The position numbers and the translations under genes were made by a program. Positions 16,236 to 26,598 of a stretch of DNA of 37,874 nt are shown one piece after another. Positions within the stretch are counted from its first letter, which is position 1. Every line of letters begins with the position of its first letter. This DNA is from Polynucleobacter sp. Lineage in GTDB: Bacteria > Pseudomonadota > Gammaproteobacteria > Burkholderiales > Burkholderiaceae. The notes beneath the pieces are model-generated. The model saw only the letters and a program-made list of their open reading frames with translations, was not told the DNA's origin and made no database searches. The stretch spans positions 1 through 37,874 of the forward strand of contig SSFP01000136.1 of assembly GCA_008015455.1 (NCBI GenBank), in the 5' to 3' direction.

Positions 16236-17332
16236 TGAGCCTCTCATCAATTAAAGATTTTCAAGAACGCATTATTCAGGCTTCTAAGCAAAAAGAAGTT
16301 TTACGCATCACGGGTTCTGGTTCTAAAGATTGGTACGGCAATCACCTCAAAGGTGAACCTTTATCAACGAAAGCTTATAGTGGGATCCTGAACTACCAAC
16401 CTGATGAGTTAGTCATCACGGTTAAAGCAGGCACCCCACTTCAGGAAGTGGAAGCGGCCTTAGCAGAGAAAGGGCAACAGTTTGCGTTTGAACCCCCTCA
16501 CTTTGGCTCCGCCACTATTGGTGGCATGGTTGCCTCTGGGTTAGCAGGTCCGGGCAGAGTCAGTGTTGGTGGATTAAGAGACTTTGTCCTTGGCGCCAAA
16601 ATAATGGATGGTCAAGGTCAAGCCATGGACTTTGGTGGTACCGTGATGAAAAACGTCGCGGGCTATGATGTGGCGCGATTAATGCCAAGCTCTATGGGAA
16701 CTTTAGGATTGCTTTTAGAAGTATCGATCAAAGTTTTACCAAGAACAGCTGCCAGTGCAACCGTAAAAGCACAGATGGATCAATCTGCAGCGATCCATCT
16801 CATGAATTTATTAGCCAGCCAACCCTGGCCACTCAATGCAAGCGCTTGGGTTGATGGTGTTCTCTATCTACGCCTCAGCGGTGCTAAGGCGGCTGTGCAA
16901 TCAGCCATTAGTTCTTTTGCTAAGAATCATCATATGCAAAGCATCGATGAAGCTGAGGCGAGCCATTTTTGGCTAAGCCTTCGCGAACAAACCCACCCAT
17001 GGTTTCAAACACAGTCAGATCAAGCTCTTTGGCGTATAGCCCTGCCATCAACCACCGATGCACTCAAATCATCAGGTGACACATTGATTGAATGGCATGG
17101 TGGTCAACGTTGGGTCAAAGGTTTTGAAAGCCCCGCTGAAATTAAAGAACTTAAATCTCTTGCGCAATCGCTAGGCGGTCACGCTAGCGTTTTCCGCTCT
17201 AAAAATAAAACGGAAGCCATGCTGAGTTCATTAAAAGATCACCCGCTCACAGCCCCGCTGGCGACGGTTGAAGAACGACTCAGAAAAACTTTTGACCCAC
17301 AAGGTGTTTTTGCAACGGGAAGGTTGATCTAA
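16235..17332 (+). CDS. glcE: Glycolate oxidase subunit GlcE (FAD-binding)
   Basis: A 365-residue FAD_binding_4 subunit of glycolate oxidase. The segment PPHFGSATIGGMVASGLAGP and the following LRDFVLGAKIMDGQG are typical of GlcE. The protein ends FDPQGVFATGRLI, the expected C-terminus. The open frame extends upstream to 16166, but the first 23 residues would lie inside glcD, so the ATG at 16235, which shares a base with the glcD stop, is chosen. glcF begins one base after its stop. GlcD, GlcE and GlcF form the membrane-associated complex that passes glycolate electrons to the quinone pool. Confidence 0.93.
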   Translation: MSLSSIKDFQERIIQASKQKEVLRITGSGSKDWYGNHLKGEPLSTKAYSGILNYQPDELVITVKAGTPLQEVEAALAEKGQQFAFEPPHFGSATIGGMVASGLAGPGRVSVGGLRDFVLGAKIMDGQGQAMDFGGTVMKNVAGYDVARLMPSSMGTLGLLLEVSIKVLPRTAASATVKAQMDQSAAIHLMNLLASQPWPLNASAWVDGVLYLRLSGAKAAVQSAISSFAKNHHMQSIDEAEASHFWLSLREQTHPWFQTQSDQALWRIALPSTTDALKSSGDTLIEWHGGQRWVKGFESPAEIKELKSLAQSLGGHASVFRSKNKTEAMLSSLKDHPLTAPLATVEERLRKTFDPQGVFATGRLI

Positions 17333-17333
17333 T

Positions 17334-18626
17334 ATGCAAACAGAATTAGCCTCCCAATTTGTAGGCACTCCTGATGGAGAAATGGCGCAAAGCATTCTTA
17401 GTAAATGTGTTCATTGCGGTTTCTGCACAGCAACCTGCCCAACCTATCAATTACTAGGGGATGAGCTTGACGGTCCCCGTGGTCGTATTTATCTCATTAA
17501 ACAAATTGCTGAAGGAAAACCTGCTACCGAGAAAACTCGTCAGCACCTTGATCGTTGTTTAACCTGTCGCAATTGCGAAAGTACTTGCCCAAGCGGCGTT
17601 GATTACGGTCACTTAATTGACATTGGTCGTAAGTGGGCTGAAGAGCAAACGCCAGCCCGACCAGTCACTGAGAGATGGCTACGCCGAGCTTTGGCTAAAG
17701 GTTTAACCAATAAAACTCTATTTAATACAGGCATGCGTTTAGGTCGTCTATTAAGACCGCTGATGCCCAGCGTTATTAAACAAAAAATACCGCTCGGCAA
17801 AGCGCCAGGCATTAGACCTTTACAAGGTCAACATGTGCAAAAAATGTTGATGCTAGAAGGTTGCGTACAACCTGGCATGCTACCTAATATTAATCATGCC
17901 ACTGTGCGAGTTTTTCATCGCTTAGGCGTTGATGTACTTTCTGCAGCGAAAGCTGGTTGTTGTGGCGCCCTTAAATACCACCTGAATGAACAAGATGCGG
18001 GTCTTAACGACATGCGTCGCAATATTGATGCGTGGTGGCCATACATCACTGGTGAGGCGCCAGAATGCCAAGGACAAAAAGTATCCGCGTTGATCATGAA
18101 TGCCTCAGGCTGCGGCGTCACTGTCAAAGAGTATGGTCACCTCTTGCGTGATGACCCACAGTACGCAGAAAAAGCTCGCGTTGTGTCTAGTTTATGCAAA
18201 GACTTAGTGGAGATCCTGCCTAACTTTGTTGAGCAACTGAAACAACAAATGGGTTCTGCCAATCGCGCAGGAGTTGTCTATCACCCACCTTGCACCTTGC
18301 AACATGGTCAGAAGATCAAAGGTCAACTAGAAAGCTTCCTTGGACAATTAGGGATTCAAACTAATTTGTGTGAAGACAGTCATCTATGCTGCGGCTCTGC
18401 TGGTACTTACTCAATTTTGCAAGCAGATCTATCTAAACAACTACAACAGCAAAAATTAAACAATTTGCACAAAGCTGTTAAGAAGCATCAAGCTAGCAAA
18501 ATTGTGTCAGCCAACATTGGCTGTATTACCCATTTACAAAATCAAGAAACCTCAGTCGAACACTGGATTGAGTTGATTGATGAAATATTGGAGCAAAATG
18601 GAGGGTATGACCTCCATCAAAACTAA
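17334..18626 (+). CDS. glcF: Glycolate oxidase iron-sulfur subunit GlcF
   Basis: A 430-residue iron-sulfur subunit with two ferredoxin-like [4Fe-4S] clusters. The first has C25, C28, C31 and C35 (CVHCGFCTATCP); the second has C75, C78, C81 and C85 (CLTCRNCESTCP). Two cysteine-rich CCG-domain signatures follow, GCCGALKYHLN and LCCGSAGTYS, as in heterodisulfide reductase D-like subunits. It transfers electrons from the flavin subunits. Its end overlaps the start of yggS by 20 bases, which couples glcDEF to yggS-proC in one transcript although these genes have unrelated functions. Confidence 0.94.
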   Translation: MQTELASQFVGTPDGEMAQSILSKCVHCGFCTATCPTYQLLGDELDGPRGRIYLIKQIAEGKPATEKTRQHLDRCLTCRNCESTCPSGVDYGHLIDIGRKWAEEQTPARPVTERWLRRALAKGLTNKTLFNTGMRLGRLLRPLMPSVIKQKIPLGKAPGIRPLQGQHVQKMLMLEGCVQPGMLPNINHATVRVFHRLGVDVLSAAKAGCCGALKYHLNEQDAGLNDMRRNIDAWWPYITGEAPECQGQKVSALIMNASGCGVTVKEYGHLLRDDPQYAEKARVVSSLCKDLVEILPNFVEQLKQQMGSANRAGVVYHPPCTLQHGQKIKGQLESFLGQLGIQTNLCEDSHLCCGSAGTYSILQADLSKQLQQQKLNNLHKAVKKHQASKIVSANIGCITHLQNQETSVEHWIELIDEILEQNGGYDLHQN

Positions 18627-19320
18627 TCTTGAGTCAGTTTTAGAGCGCATCTCAACAGCTGCAAAAGCCGTTGGGCGCTCTAGATCTGATATTCATTTGC
18701 TCGCCGTTTCTAAGACCTTTCCAGCAAGCGATGTTCGCTTGGCTTATGAAGCCGGACAAAAAGCTTTTGGGGAAAATTATGTTCAAGAAGGCGTTGGCAA
18801 AATCGCTGAACTACAAGATTTAAGAAGTCAGCTGGAATGGCACTTCATTGGCCCACTACAAAGTAACAAAACAAAAGATGTGGCTGAGAATTTTGATTGG
18901 GTTCACAGCATTGACCGACTCAAAATCGCACAACGACTCAATGACCAACGTCCCAGCAGTCTTCCTAACTTAAATGTATGCATCCAAGTCAACATTAGTG
19001 GTGAAGTTAGCAAAAGTGGCGTAGCGCCTTCAGAAGTGAAAAGTCTATGCCTGTCTATTGCCCAGATGCCTAGATTACGTTTAAGGGGCTTGATGAGCAT
19101 TCCGGAGCCTACAGATAATGAAGCTCAGCAAAGAGCTGATCACAAACAGTTATTTGATATCTTTAAAACAATCAAAAATGATCCAGGGCTTCAATTAGAA
19201 AACATCCAACTAGATACCCTCTCGATGGGCATGTCTTCAGATATGACGGCTGCCATTGCAGAAGGTAGTACGATGGTGCGTATTGGTACAGCAATTTTTG
19301 GCAAAAGAACTTATTTATGA
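18607..19320 (+). CDS. yggS: YggS family pyridoxal phosphate homeostasis protein
   Basis: A 237-residue PLP-binding protein of the YggS/PLPBP family, which buffers free pyridoxal 5'-phosphate and affects amino acid balance. The PLP lysine is K36 in LLAVSKTFPA, the same position as in E. coli YggS. FGENYVQEG, WHFIGPLQSNK and LSMGMSSDM are the other family blocks. The frame is open upstream to 18577. The ATG at 18607 (MTSIKTNL) aligns best with the family and has GGAG just before it; ATG at 18598 is possible. It overlaps glcF by 20 bases and proC by four (ATGA). The yggS-proC pairing is common and PLP-linked amino acid metabolism may explain it. Confidence 0.93.
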   Translation: MTSIKTNLESVLERISTAAKAVGRSRSDIHLLAVSKTFPASDVRLAYEAGQKAFGENYVQEGVGKIAELQDLRSQLEWHFIGPLQSNKTKDVAENFDWVHSIDRLKIAQRLNDQRPSSLPNLNVCIQVNISGEVSKSGVAPSEVKSLCLSIAQMPRLRLRGLMSIPEPTDNEAQQRADHKQLFDIFKTIKNDPGLQLENIQLDTLSMGMSSDMTAAIAEGSTMVRIGTAIFGKRTYL

Positions 19321-20165
19321 AATCTTTATCAAACTTAAAAATTAGTTTTATTGGGGGCGGCAATATGGCCAGCGCCCTTATTGGTGGGTTAATTGGACAA
19401 GGCGCCAAGGCATCAAATATTGCCGTTGCAGACCCTTATGAACCTACACGCCAACAATTAGAAGCTAAGTTTCAAGTCACCACGGCTGCCAACATCCAAG
19501 GACTTAGCCAAGTTATTCAGAGCTGCGATGTTTTAGTGATGGCAGTCAAACCTCAACAATTTAAAGAAGCTGCCACAGAACTAAAGCCTGTGCTGGAGCA
19601 ATCTGCCAATAAACCTCTATGTTTAAGCGTGGCGGCTGGCATTCGAACAGAAGACATGGCGAGATGGTTAAATCATGCACGCCTCATTCGTGCGATGCCG
19701 AATACTCCAGCTCTCATTGGTCAAGGCATGACCGGCTTATTTGCTAGTTCAGCAGTCAGCTCAGAGGACCGAGATAACGCACAAGCTATTTGCTCTGCAG
19801 TTGGTCAATTCACATGGGTAGATAACGAAAAGCAGATCGATGACATTACTGCTGTTTCTGGTAGTGGTCCTGCTTATGTTTTTGCATTTATTGAAGCACT
19901 TGAAAATGCGGCGATAGCACAAGGTTTAAAAGCTGATCAGGCACGCACACTAGCGACTCAAACTGTTTTAGGTGCTGCTACTCTAGCGGCTCAATCTAGT
20001 GAAACACCAGCAACATTAAGAGAACGAGTCACATCTAAAGGTGGTACAACTTACGCAGCCCTTCAAGTACTTGAAAAATTAAACTGGGCTGACATCATGC
20101 GTCAAGCTGTAGCAGCAGCAAGCGCCAGAGGTGCTGAAATGGGTCGAGAATTCGGCGAGTCTTAA
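19317..20165 (+). CDS. proC: Pyrroline-5-carboxylate reductase
   Basis: A 282-residue ProC, which makes proline from 1-pyrroline-5-carboxylate using NAD(P)H. The Rossmann start ISFIGGGNMASALIGGL is at about residues 9-25. The conserved AVKPQQF, RAMPNTPALIGQGMTGL and the C-terminal SGSGPAYVFAFIEAL with LRERVTSKGGTT complete the family pattern. Length is slightly above E. coli ProC (269). Its ATG overlaps the yggS stop by four bases. The stop codon abuts the stop of convergent ubiA so that the two together form TAATTA (20163-20168). No terminator hairpin separates the two genes. Confidence 0.95.
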   Translation: MKSLSNLKISFIGGGNMASALIGGLIGQGAKASNIAVADPYEPTRQQLEAKFQVTTAANIQGLSQVIQSCDVLVMAVKPQQFKEAATELKPVLEQSANKPLCLSVAAGIRTEDMARWLNHARLIRAMPNTPALIGQGMTGLFASSAVSSEDRDNAQAICSAVGQFTWVDNEKQIDDITAVSGSGPAYVFAFIEALENAAIAQGLKADQARTLATQTVLGAATLAAQSSETPATLRERVTSKGGTTYAALQVLEKLNWADIMRQAVAAASARGAEMGREFGES

Positions 20166-21014
20166 TTAAGAACAAGCAATGGCGATAAAAAATAAGGCGC
20201 CTAACCAATTGTTTTGTTTAAAGGCTTGGAAACACTTCGCTCTATCGCGTGTTTTGATCAATTGATAGTAATGAAATATCAAAGCCCCTGCTAAAACCCA
20301 AAATAACCAAAAGATGGGGCTAAAGTTCTGACTCCATGCCACATAGGCAAAACCGAACATCAAAATGCCATAACAAATTAACACGGCAAGAACCTCATGG
20401 CGTCCAAAGGTAATGGCAGAAGTTTTAATGCCTAGCTTGAGATCATCATTTCTATCGACCATGGCGTAAGCTGTGTCGTAAGCAATAGCCCAAGCAATAT
20501 TAGCCAAGACTAAGATCCAAGCGTATGCAGGAATTTCATTCTGAACTGCCGCATAAGACATCGGAATACCCATAGAAAAGGCAATTCCTAAAATAGCTTG
20601 AGGGATTGAAAAGAATCGCTTGGTAAAGGGATAAATAATAGCGACCAATAGTGCAGGCACTGACAAGATCTTCGTGAAGATATTCAAAGGCAAGATCAAC
20701 ATAAATGCCAATATCGCCAAAACACCAGCAACCATGAGCGCTTCCCAGGAAGCGATTCTGCCAGCCGTTAAAGGACGGTCTTGGGTGCGTTCAACATGCT
20801 TATCAAAATTTCTATCGGCAAAATCATTGATTGCGCAACCAGCACTACGCATCAAAAATGTTCCAAGTAGAAAAATTAAAAAATAAGAAAATGATGGTTG
20901 CCGGTCACTGGCTAACCAAAGAGCCCATAAGGTAGGCCATAAGACTAAGAGCGTACCGATGGGTTTATCGAATCTAATTAAATCTAAATAGTCTCTCAAC
21001 TTCCCAGACTTCAT
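20166..21014 (-). CDS. ubiA: 4-hydroxybenzoate polyprenyltransferase UbiA
   Basis: A 282-residue integral membrane prenyltransferase of ubiquinone synthesis that attaches the polyprenyl tail to 4-hydroxybenzoate. The first aspartate-rich motif NDFADRNFD is at residues 63-71, and the second appears as DRNDDLKLG. Repeated long hydrophobic segments fit the eight- to nine-helix UbiA fold. RPLTAGRI follows the first motif as usual. Its ATG at 21014 overlaps the oxyR stop by four bases, so it is the last gene of a recG-oxyR-ubiA unit. Linking a quinone gene to the peroxide sensor is typical of this order in betaproteobacteria. Confidence 0.94.
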   Translation of the reverse strand: MKSGKLRDYLDLIRFDKPIGTLLVLWPTLWALWLASDRQPSFSYFLIFLLGTFLMRSAGCAINDFADRNFDKHVERTQDRPLTAGRIASWEALMVAGVLAILAFMLILPLNIFTKILSVPALLVAIIYPFTKRFFSIPQAILGIAFSMGIPMSYAAVQNEIPAYAWILVLANIAWAIAYDTAYAMVDRNDDLKLGIKTSAITFGRHEVLAVLICYGILMFGFAYVAWSQNFSPIFWLFWVLAGALIFHYYQLIKTRDRAKCFQAFKQNNWLGALFFIAIACS

Positions 21015-21925
21015 AGATATTCAACTCCGGATAAGTCAGCTGTCTTAATCGCATCTGCTAATGCATGCATGGCAGCAACTCGAGAATAACTTTTACGCCA
21101 AGCCAACACCACTCTTCTCTTTGGGGTTGGCTCTGCAAATGGAATGTATTTAATCAAGCTACCCACGCTCTCTTGGTGGGCAATCGAGCTCATTGGGAAA
21201 ACACTAATACCAATCCCACCCGCCACCATCTGACGAATAGTCTCTAAAGAAGTTCCCTCAAAGCCACTGGCATCATCACGCTGCACACGTTGCATATCTG
21301 GGCAAATATCTAAAACATGATCTCTAAAGCAATGGCCCTGACCTAATAGCAAAGTCGTTTGCGATTGCAATTCAGCATGTTGAATCACTGATAGGCTTTG
21401 CCAAGGGTGTCCGGCAGGCACAGCTACCAACATAGCTTCATCGTACAAAGGAATGATATCTAAGCCTGCTTGAGGAAATGGGTCAGCCAAAATAGCGGCA
21501 TCAATATCTCCCTGCTTTAATAACTCTAGCAAACGAGATGTAAAGTTTTCCTGCAAATACAGTGGCATTTGCGGCAATACTTCTCGGGTTCTAGCCACCA
21601 ATTTAGGTAAGATATAAGGAGCAATGGTGTAAATAGTTCCCAATCTCATGGGGCCAGCTAAAGGATCCTTCCCATGCTGCGCCAAATGCTTAATGACTTG
21701 AGCTTCCTCCAAGACCTTTTGGGCTTGATGAATAATTTCTTGCCCAAGTGCTGTAATGTTTAACTCTGAACCTGAACGCTCAAAAATTTGTACCTGAAGC
21801 TCATCTTCTAATTTTTTAATAGCTACTGACAAGGTCGGTTGAGAGACAAAACAAGCTTCAGCAGCTCTGCCAAAGTGGCGCTCTCTGGCAACAGCCACGA
21901 TATATCTAAGTTCAGTCAGTGTCAT
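21011..21925 (-). CDS. oxyR: Hydrogen peroxide-responsive LysR-type regulator OxyR
   Basis: A 304-residue LysR-type regulator. The N-terminal helix-turn-helix covers about residues 1-60 (HFGRAAEACFVSQPTLSVAIKKLE). The two redox cysteines of OxyR are present at C199 (GQGHCF) and C208 (DICPD), the same numbering as in E. coli, and RQMVAGGIGISVFP follows. This identifies OxyR rather than a generic LysR protein. It should sense peroxide by disulfide formation and activate katG, ahpC or dps homologues, none of which are in the window. It starts 12 bases after recG and overlaps ubiA by four bases, so it appears cotranscribed rather than divergently autoregulated. Confidence 0.95.
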   Translation of the reverse strand: MTLTELRYIVAVARERHFGRAAEACFVSQPTLSVAIKKLEDELQVQIFERSGSELNITALGQEIIHQAQKVLEEAQVIKHLAQHGKDPLAGPMRLGTIYTIAPYILPKLVARTREVLPQMPLYLQENFTSRLLELLKQGDIDAAILADPFPQAGLDIIPLYDEAMLVAVPAGHPWQSLSVIQHAELQSQTTLLLGQGHCFRDHVLDICPDMQRVQRDDASGFEGTSLETIRQMVAGGIGISVFPMSSIAHQESVGSLIKYIPFAEPTPKRRVVLAWRKSYSRVAAMHALADAIKTADLSGVEYL

Positions 21926-21937
21926 ATTGCTAGGATA

Positions 21938-24007
21938 TCAAGCTTTTAGAAAATCGGCACGATGCCCCAACCATCGATCCAAATGTTTTTTACTAACTTC
22001 AGGATAGTGAAGCATTAGTTGAGAAGATAGTTCTTTGGTCTTTTCTATCAGATCATGTTCGTTTTGCAAATCTACAAAACGCAGCATGGCATCCCCTGAC
22101 TGTCTCGAACCCAACAATTCACCAGGACCTCGTAAAGCTAAATCTTTTTCGGCAATCACAAAGCCGTCCTGTGTTTCCCTGAGCGTCTGAAGACGCTCTT
22201 TTGCAGCGAGTGACAATTGGGAGCTGTACAGAAGGATACAAATAGATTGCGCTGAGCCTCTACCTACACGACCACGAAGTTGATGCAATTGAGAATATCC
22301 AAAACGTTCAGCATGCTCTATGACCATCAATGATGCATTGGGCACATCAACACCCACTTCAATCACCGTTGTTGCCACCAAGACCTGAACATCTCCCGCA
22401 ACAAAAGATTGCATCACCTGATTTTTCTCATCAACCTTAAGGCGCCCATGTACTAAACCAACCTTGATATGCGGTAGGGCTTGCTGTAAAGCCTGAAAAG
22501 TATCAACTGCGGTTTGCAACTGAAGAGCCTCTGATTCTTCAATTAAAGGGCAGACCCAATACACCTGACGCCCTTTTTTAATTTCATCATCCAAACCTGC
22601 GACCACTTCATCACGTCGTTCATTTTTAATTAGCTTGGTGACTACTGGGGTTCTACCAGGCGGCAATTCATCAATAACCGAAACTTCTAAATCTGCGTAA
22701 AACGTCATCGCCAAAGTTCTTGGAATAGGTGTCGCTGACATCATCAATTGATGGCAATCCACTTGAACATCATCAATCTTTTGCTGAAGCTGCAAGCGTT
22801 GCTTGACTCCGAATCGATGTTGCTCATCCACCACAGCCAAACCTAGACGGGCAAACTCAACTCCCTCTTGAATCAGCGCATGGGTTCCAATGGCCAAAAG
22901 CCCATGCCCGCTTGCAATTAACTCTTGAGCTTCTCGTTTTTCCTTAGCCTTTAATGAACCGGTTAACCAAACCGGTTCAATCCCGAGAGGTTTTAGCCAA
23001 ACAGATAATTTTCTGAAATGTTGTTCTGCCAGAATTTCAGTCGGAGCCATGATGGCAGCTTGATAACCATGATCGATGCAATGCAAGGCGGCTAATGCAG
23101 CAATCACTGTTTTGCCACTACCCACATCACCTTGCAACAAACGATTCATGGGGTAAGTTCTAGCTAAGTCTTGCAATAACTCTTGCCAAACCCTTTGTTG
23201 CGCCCTCGTTAAATCGAATGGTAGATCTTGTAAAAATTTTTCTAAAGCGCCGCCTTTTTTGGGGTTAGCAGTCATTTGTACTGCTCTGCGATTTAAGCGC
23301 TGTGCCCGAGCTTGCCCCAAAGAAATTTGCTGGGCTAGTAATTCTTCAATCTGAATTCTTCGCCATGCCGGGTGGGTTTTATTTTGAATAGACTCCATAT
23401 CATCACCGCGACTCGGATGATGCAAAGTGTGAATAGCATCCCACAAACTGGGTAAAGATAATCCTGGGTAACAATTCTTCAAGATATCCGGCGGAAGGAT
23501 TTCTGAAAACTGTGCTTTTAAGTCCGCATCTTTAAACGCTTTATCAATTGCTTTACGAATACTTAATTGACTAACACCTGCAGTTGTTGAATAAACAGGC
23601 GTTAATGTATTAGGCAAAGGAGTATCAGGTGCCACGGCTTTAACAACAGGATGAACCATTTCAGGACCGTAATAACCTTCACGAACATCACCGCGAACTC
23701 GCAGATGCTGACCGATCGCCATTTGTTTTTGTTGGCTAGGATAAAAATTGAGCCAACGCAAAAATAACTCATCACCAGCATCATCACGGATGACGACCAA
23801 TAGCTGTCTTCGAGGGCGATACATCACTTCTTGGCGAATCACATAACCCTGCACTTGCGCAGAAACCACGCCAAAACTATTAATCACCGAGCCAATCGTT
23901 GATAATTTAGTCTCATCTTCATACCGAATAGGTAGATGCAATGCACAATCCAAAGAGGAATGCAGCCCTAACTTTTCAAGAGGATTTGAACTGGATTGAC
24001 GAACCAT
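21938..24007 (-). CDS. recG: ATP-dependent DNA helicase RecG
   Basis: A 689-residue RecG that remodels stalled forks and branch-migrates Holliday junctions. The N-terminal wedge/OB region includes [13 protein letters not shown]. The Walker A motif GDVGSGKT is at residues 293-300 and the DEQH box at 394-397 (VVDEQHRFG). Motif [16 protein letters not shown] and motif [11 protein letters not shown] follow. The C-terminal RDLRGPGE-like block reads [20 protein letters not shown]. Length is normal (about 690). The start is ATG at 24007, only 32 bp from the divergent queA start, so the promoters of the two genes must overlap each other or the coding regions. Confidence 0.95.
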   Translation of the reverse strand: MVRQSSSNPLEKLGLHSSLDCALHLPIRYEDETKLSTIGSVINSFGVVSAQVQGYVIRQEVMYRPRRQLLVVIRDDAGDELFLRWLNFYPSQQKQMAIGQHLRVRGDVREGYYGPEMVHPVVKAVAPDTPLPNTLTPVYSTTAGVSQLSIRKAIDKAFKDADLKAQFSEILPPDILKNCYPGLSLPSLWDAIHTLHHPSRGDDMESIQNKTHPAWRRIQIEELLAQQISLGQARAQRLNRRAVQMTANPKKGGALEKFLQDLPFDLTRAQQRVWQELLQDLARTYPMNRLLQGDVGSGKTVIAALAALHCIDHGYQAAIMAPTEILAEQHFRKLSVWLKPLGIEPVWLTGSLKAKEKREAQELIASGHGLLAIGTHALIQEGVEFARLGLAVVDEQHRFGVKQRLQLQQKIDDVQVDCHQLMMSATPIPRTLAMTFYADLEVSVIDELPPGRTPVVTKLIKNERRDEVVAGLDDEIKKGRQVYWVCPLIEESEALQLQTAVDTFQALQQALPHIKVGLVHGRLKVDEKNQVMQSFVAGDVQVLVATTVIEVGVDVPNASLMVIEHAERFGYSQLHQLRGRVGRGSAQSICILLYSSQLSLAAKERLQTLRETQDGFVIAEKDLALRGPGELLGSRQSGDAMLRFVDLQNEHDLIEKTKELSSQLMLHYPEVSKKHLDRWLGHRADFLKA

Positions 24008-24039
24008 GTTTAGAATCTTACTGTTCCTACGGTATCTCG

Positions 24040-26231
<2,192 letters not shown>

Positions 26232-26233
26232 AA

Positions 26234-26254
26234 TCCTCCTTTCTACTTGGAGGA
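26234..26254 (+). promoter_or_regulatory. Hairpin masking the yajC ribosome binding site
   Basis: TCCTCC (26234-26239) is perfectly complementary to GGAGGA (26249-26254), with a 9-base loop. GGAGGA is the yajC Shine-Dalgarno sequence, seven bases before its ATG at 26261. The hairpin starts two bases after the tgt stop (26229-26231), so a ribosome finishing tgt would open it. This suggests translational coupling of yajC to tgt. Confidence 0.5.
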
Positions 26255-26260
26255 AAAAGA

Positions 26261-26587
26261 ATGTTAATTAGTAACGCTTACGCACAAGCTGCCGGGGCTA
26301 GCGCCGAAGGTGGCGGCATCATGGGCTTTTTGCCTTTAATTTTGATGTTTGTGGTTTTGTATTTCGTCATGATTCGCCCACAAATGAAGCGTCAAAAAGA
26401 AGTTAAAAACATGCTTGAAGCGCTTGCTGTTGGTGATGAAGTGGTCACTGCCGGCGGTTTAATGGGCAAAGTGACTCAGTTGAAGGACCAGTATGTCACT
26501 GTTGAATTAGTTCCCGGTACTGAAGTCAAAATGCAAAAAGTTGCAGTTACTGCAGTTTTGCCAAAAGGCACCATTAAAGCTATCTAA
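26261..26587 (+). CDS. yajC: Preprotein translocase subunit YajC
   Basis: A 108-residue accessory subunit of the SecDF-YajC complex. There is one transmembrane helix at about residues 20-38 (GIMGFLPLILMFVVLYFVMI), followed by the conserved RPQMKRQKE and a small cytoplasmic domain with the GDEVVTAGGLMGKV motif. Length matches E. coli YajC (110). It has a very strong ribosome site, GGAGGA, which can pair with an upstream TCCTCC. secD begins 11 bases after its stop, so the sec genes are one unit with queA-tgt. Confidence 0.95.
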   Translation: MLISNAYAQAAGASAEGGGIMGFLPLILMFVVLYFVMIRPQMKRQKEVKNMLEALAVGDEVVTAGGLMGKVTQLKDQYVTVELVPGTEVKMQKVAVTAVLPKGTIKAI

Positions 26588-26598
26588 TAAGGCTTAGC

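Noticed and set aside
23941-24039. N-terminal extension of queA into recG
   Set aside because: Those residues are antisense to conserved RecG sequence and absent from QueA proteins.
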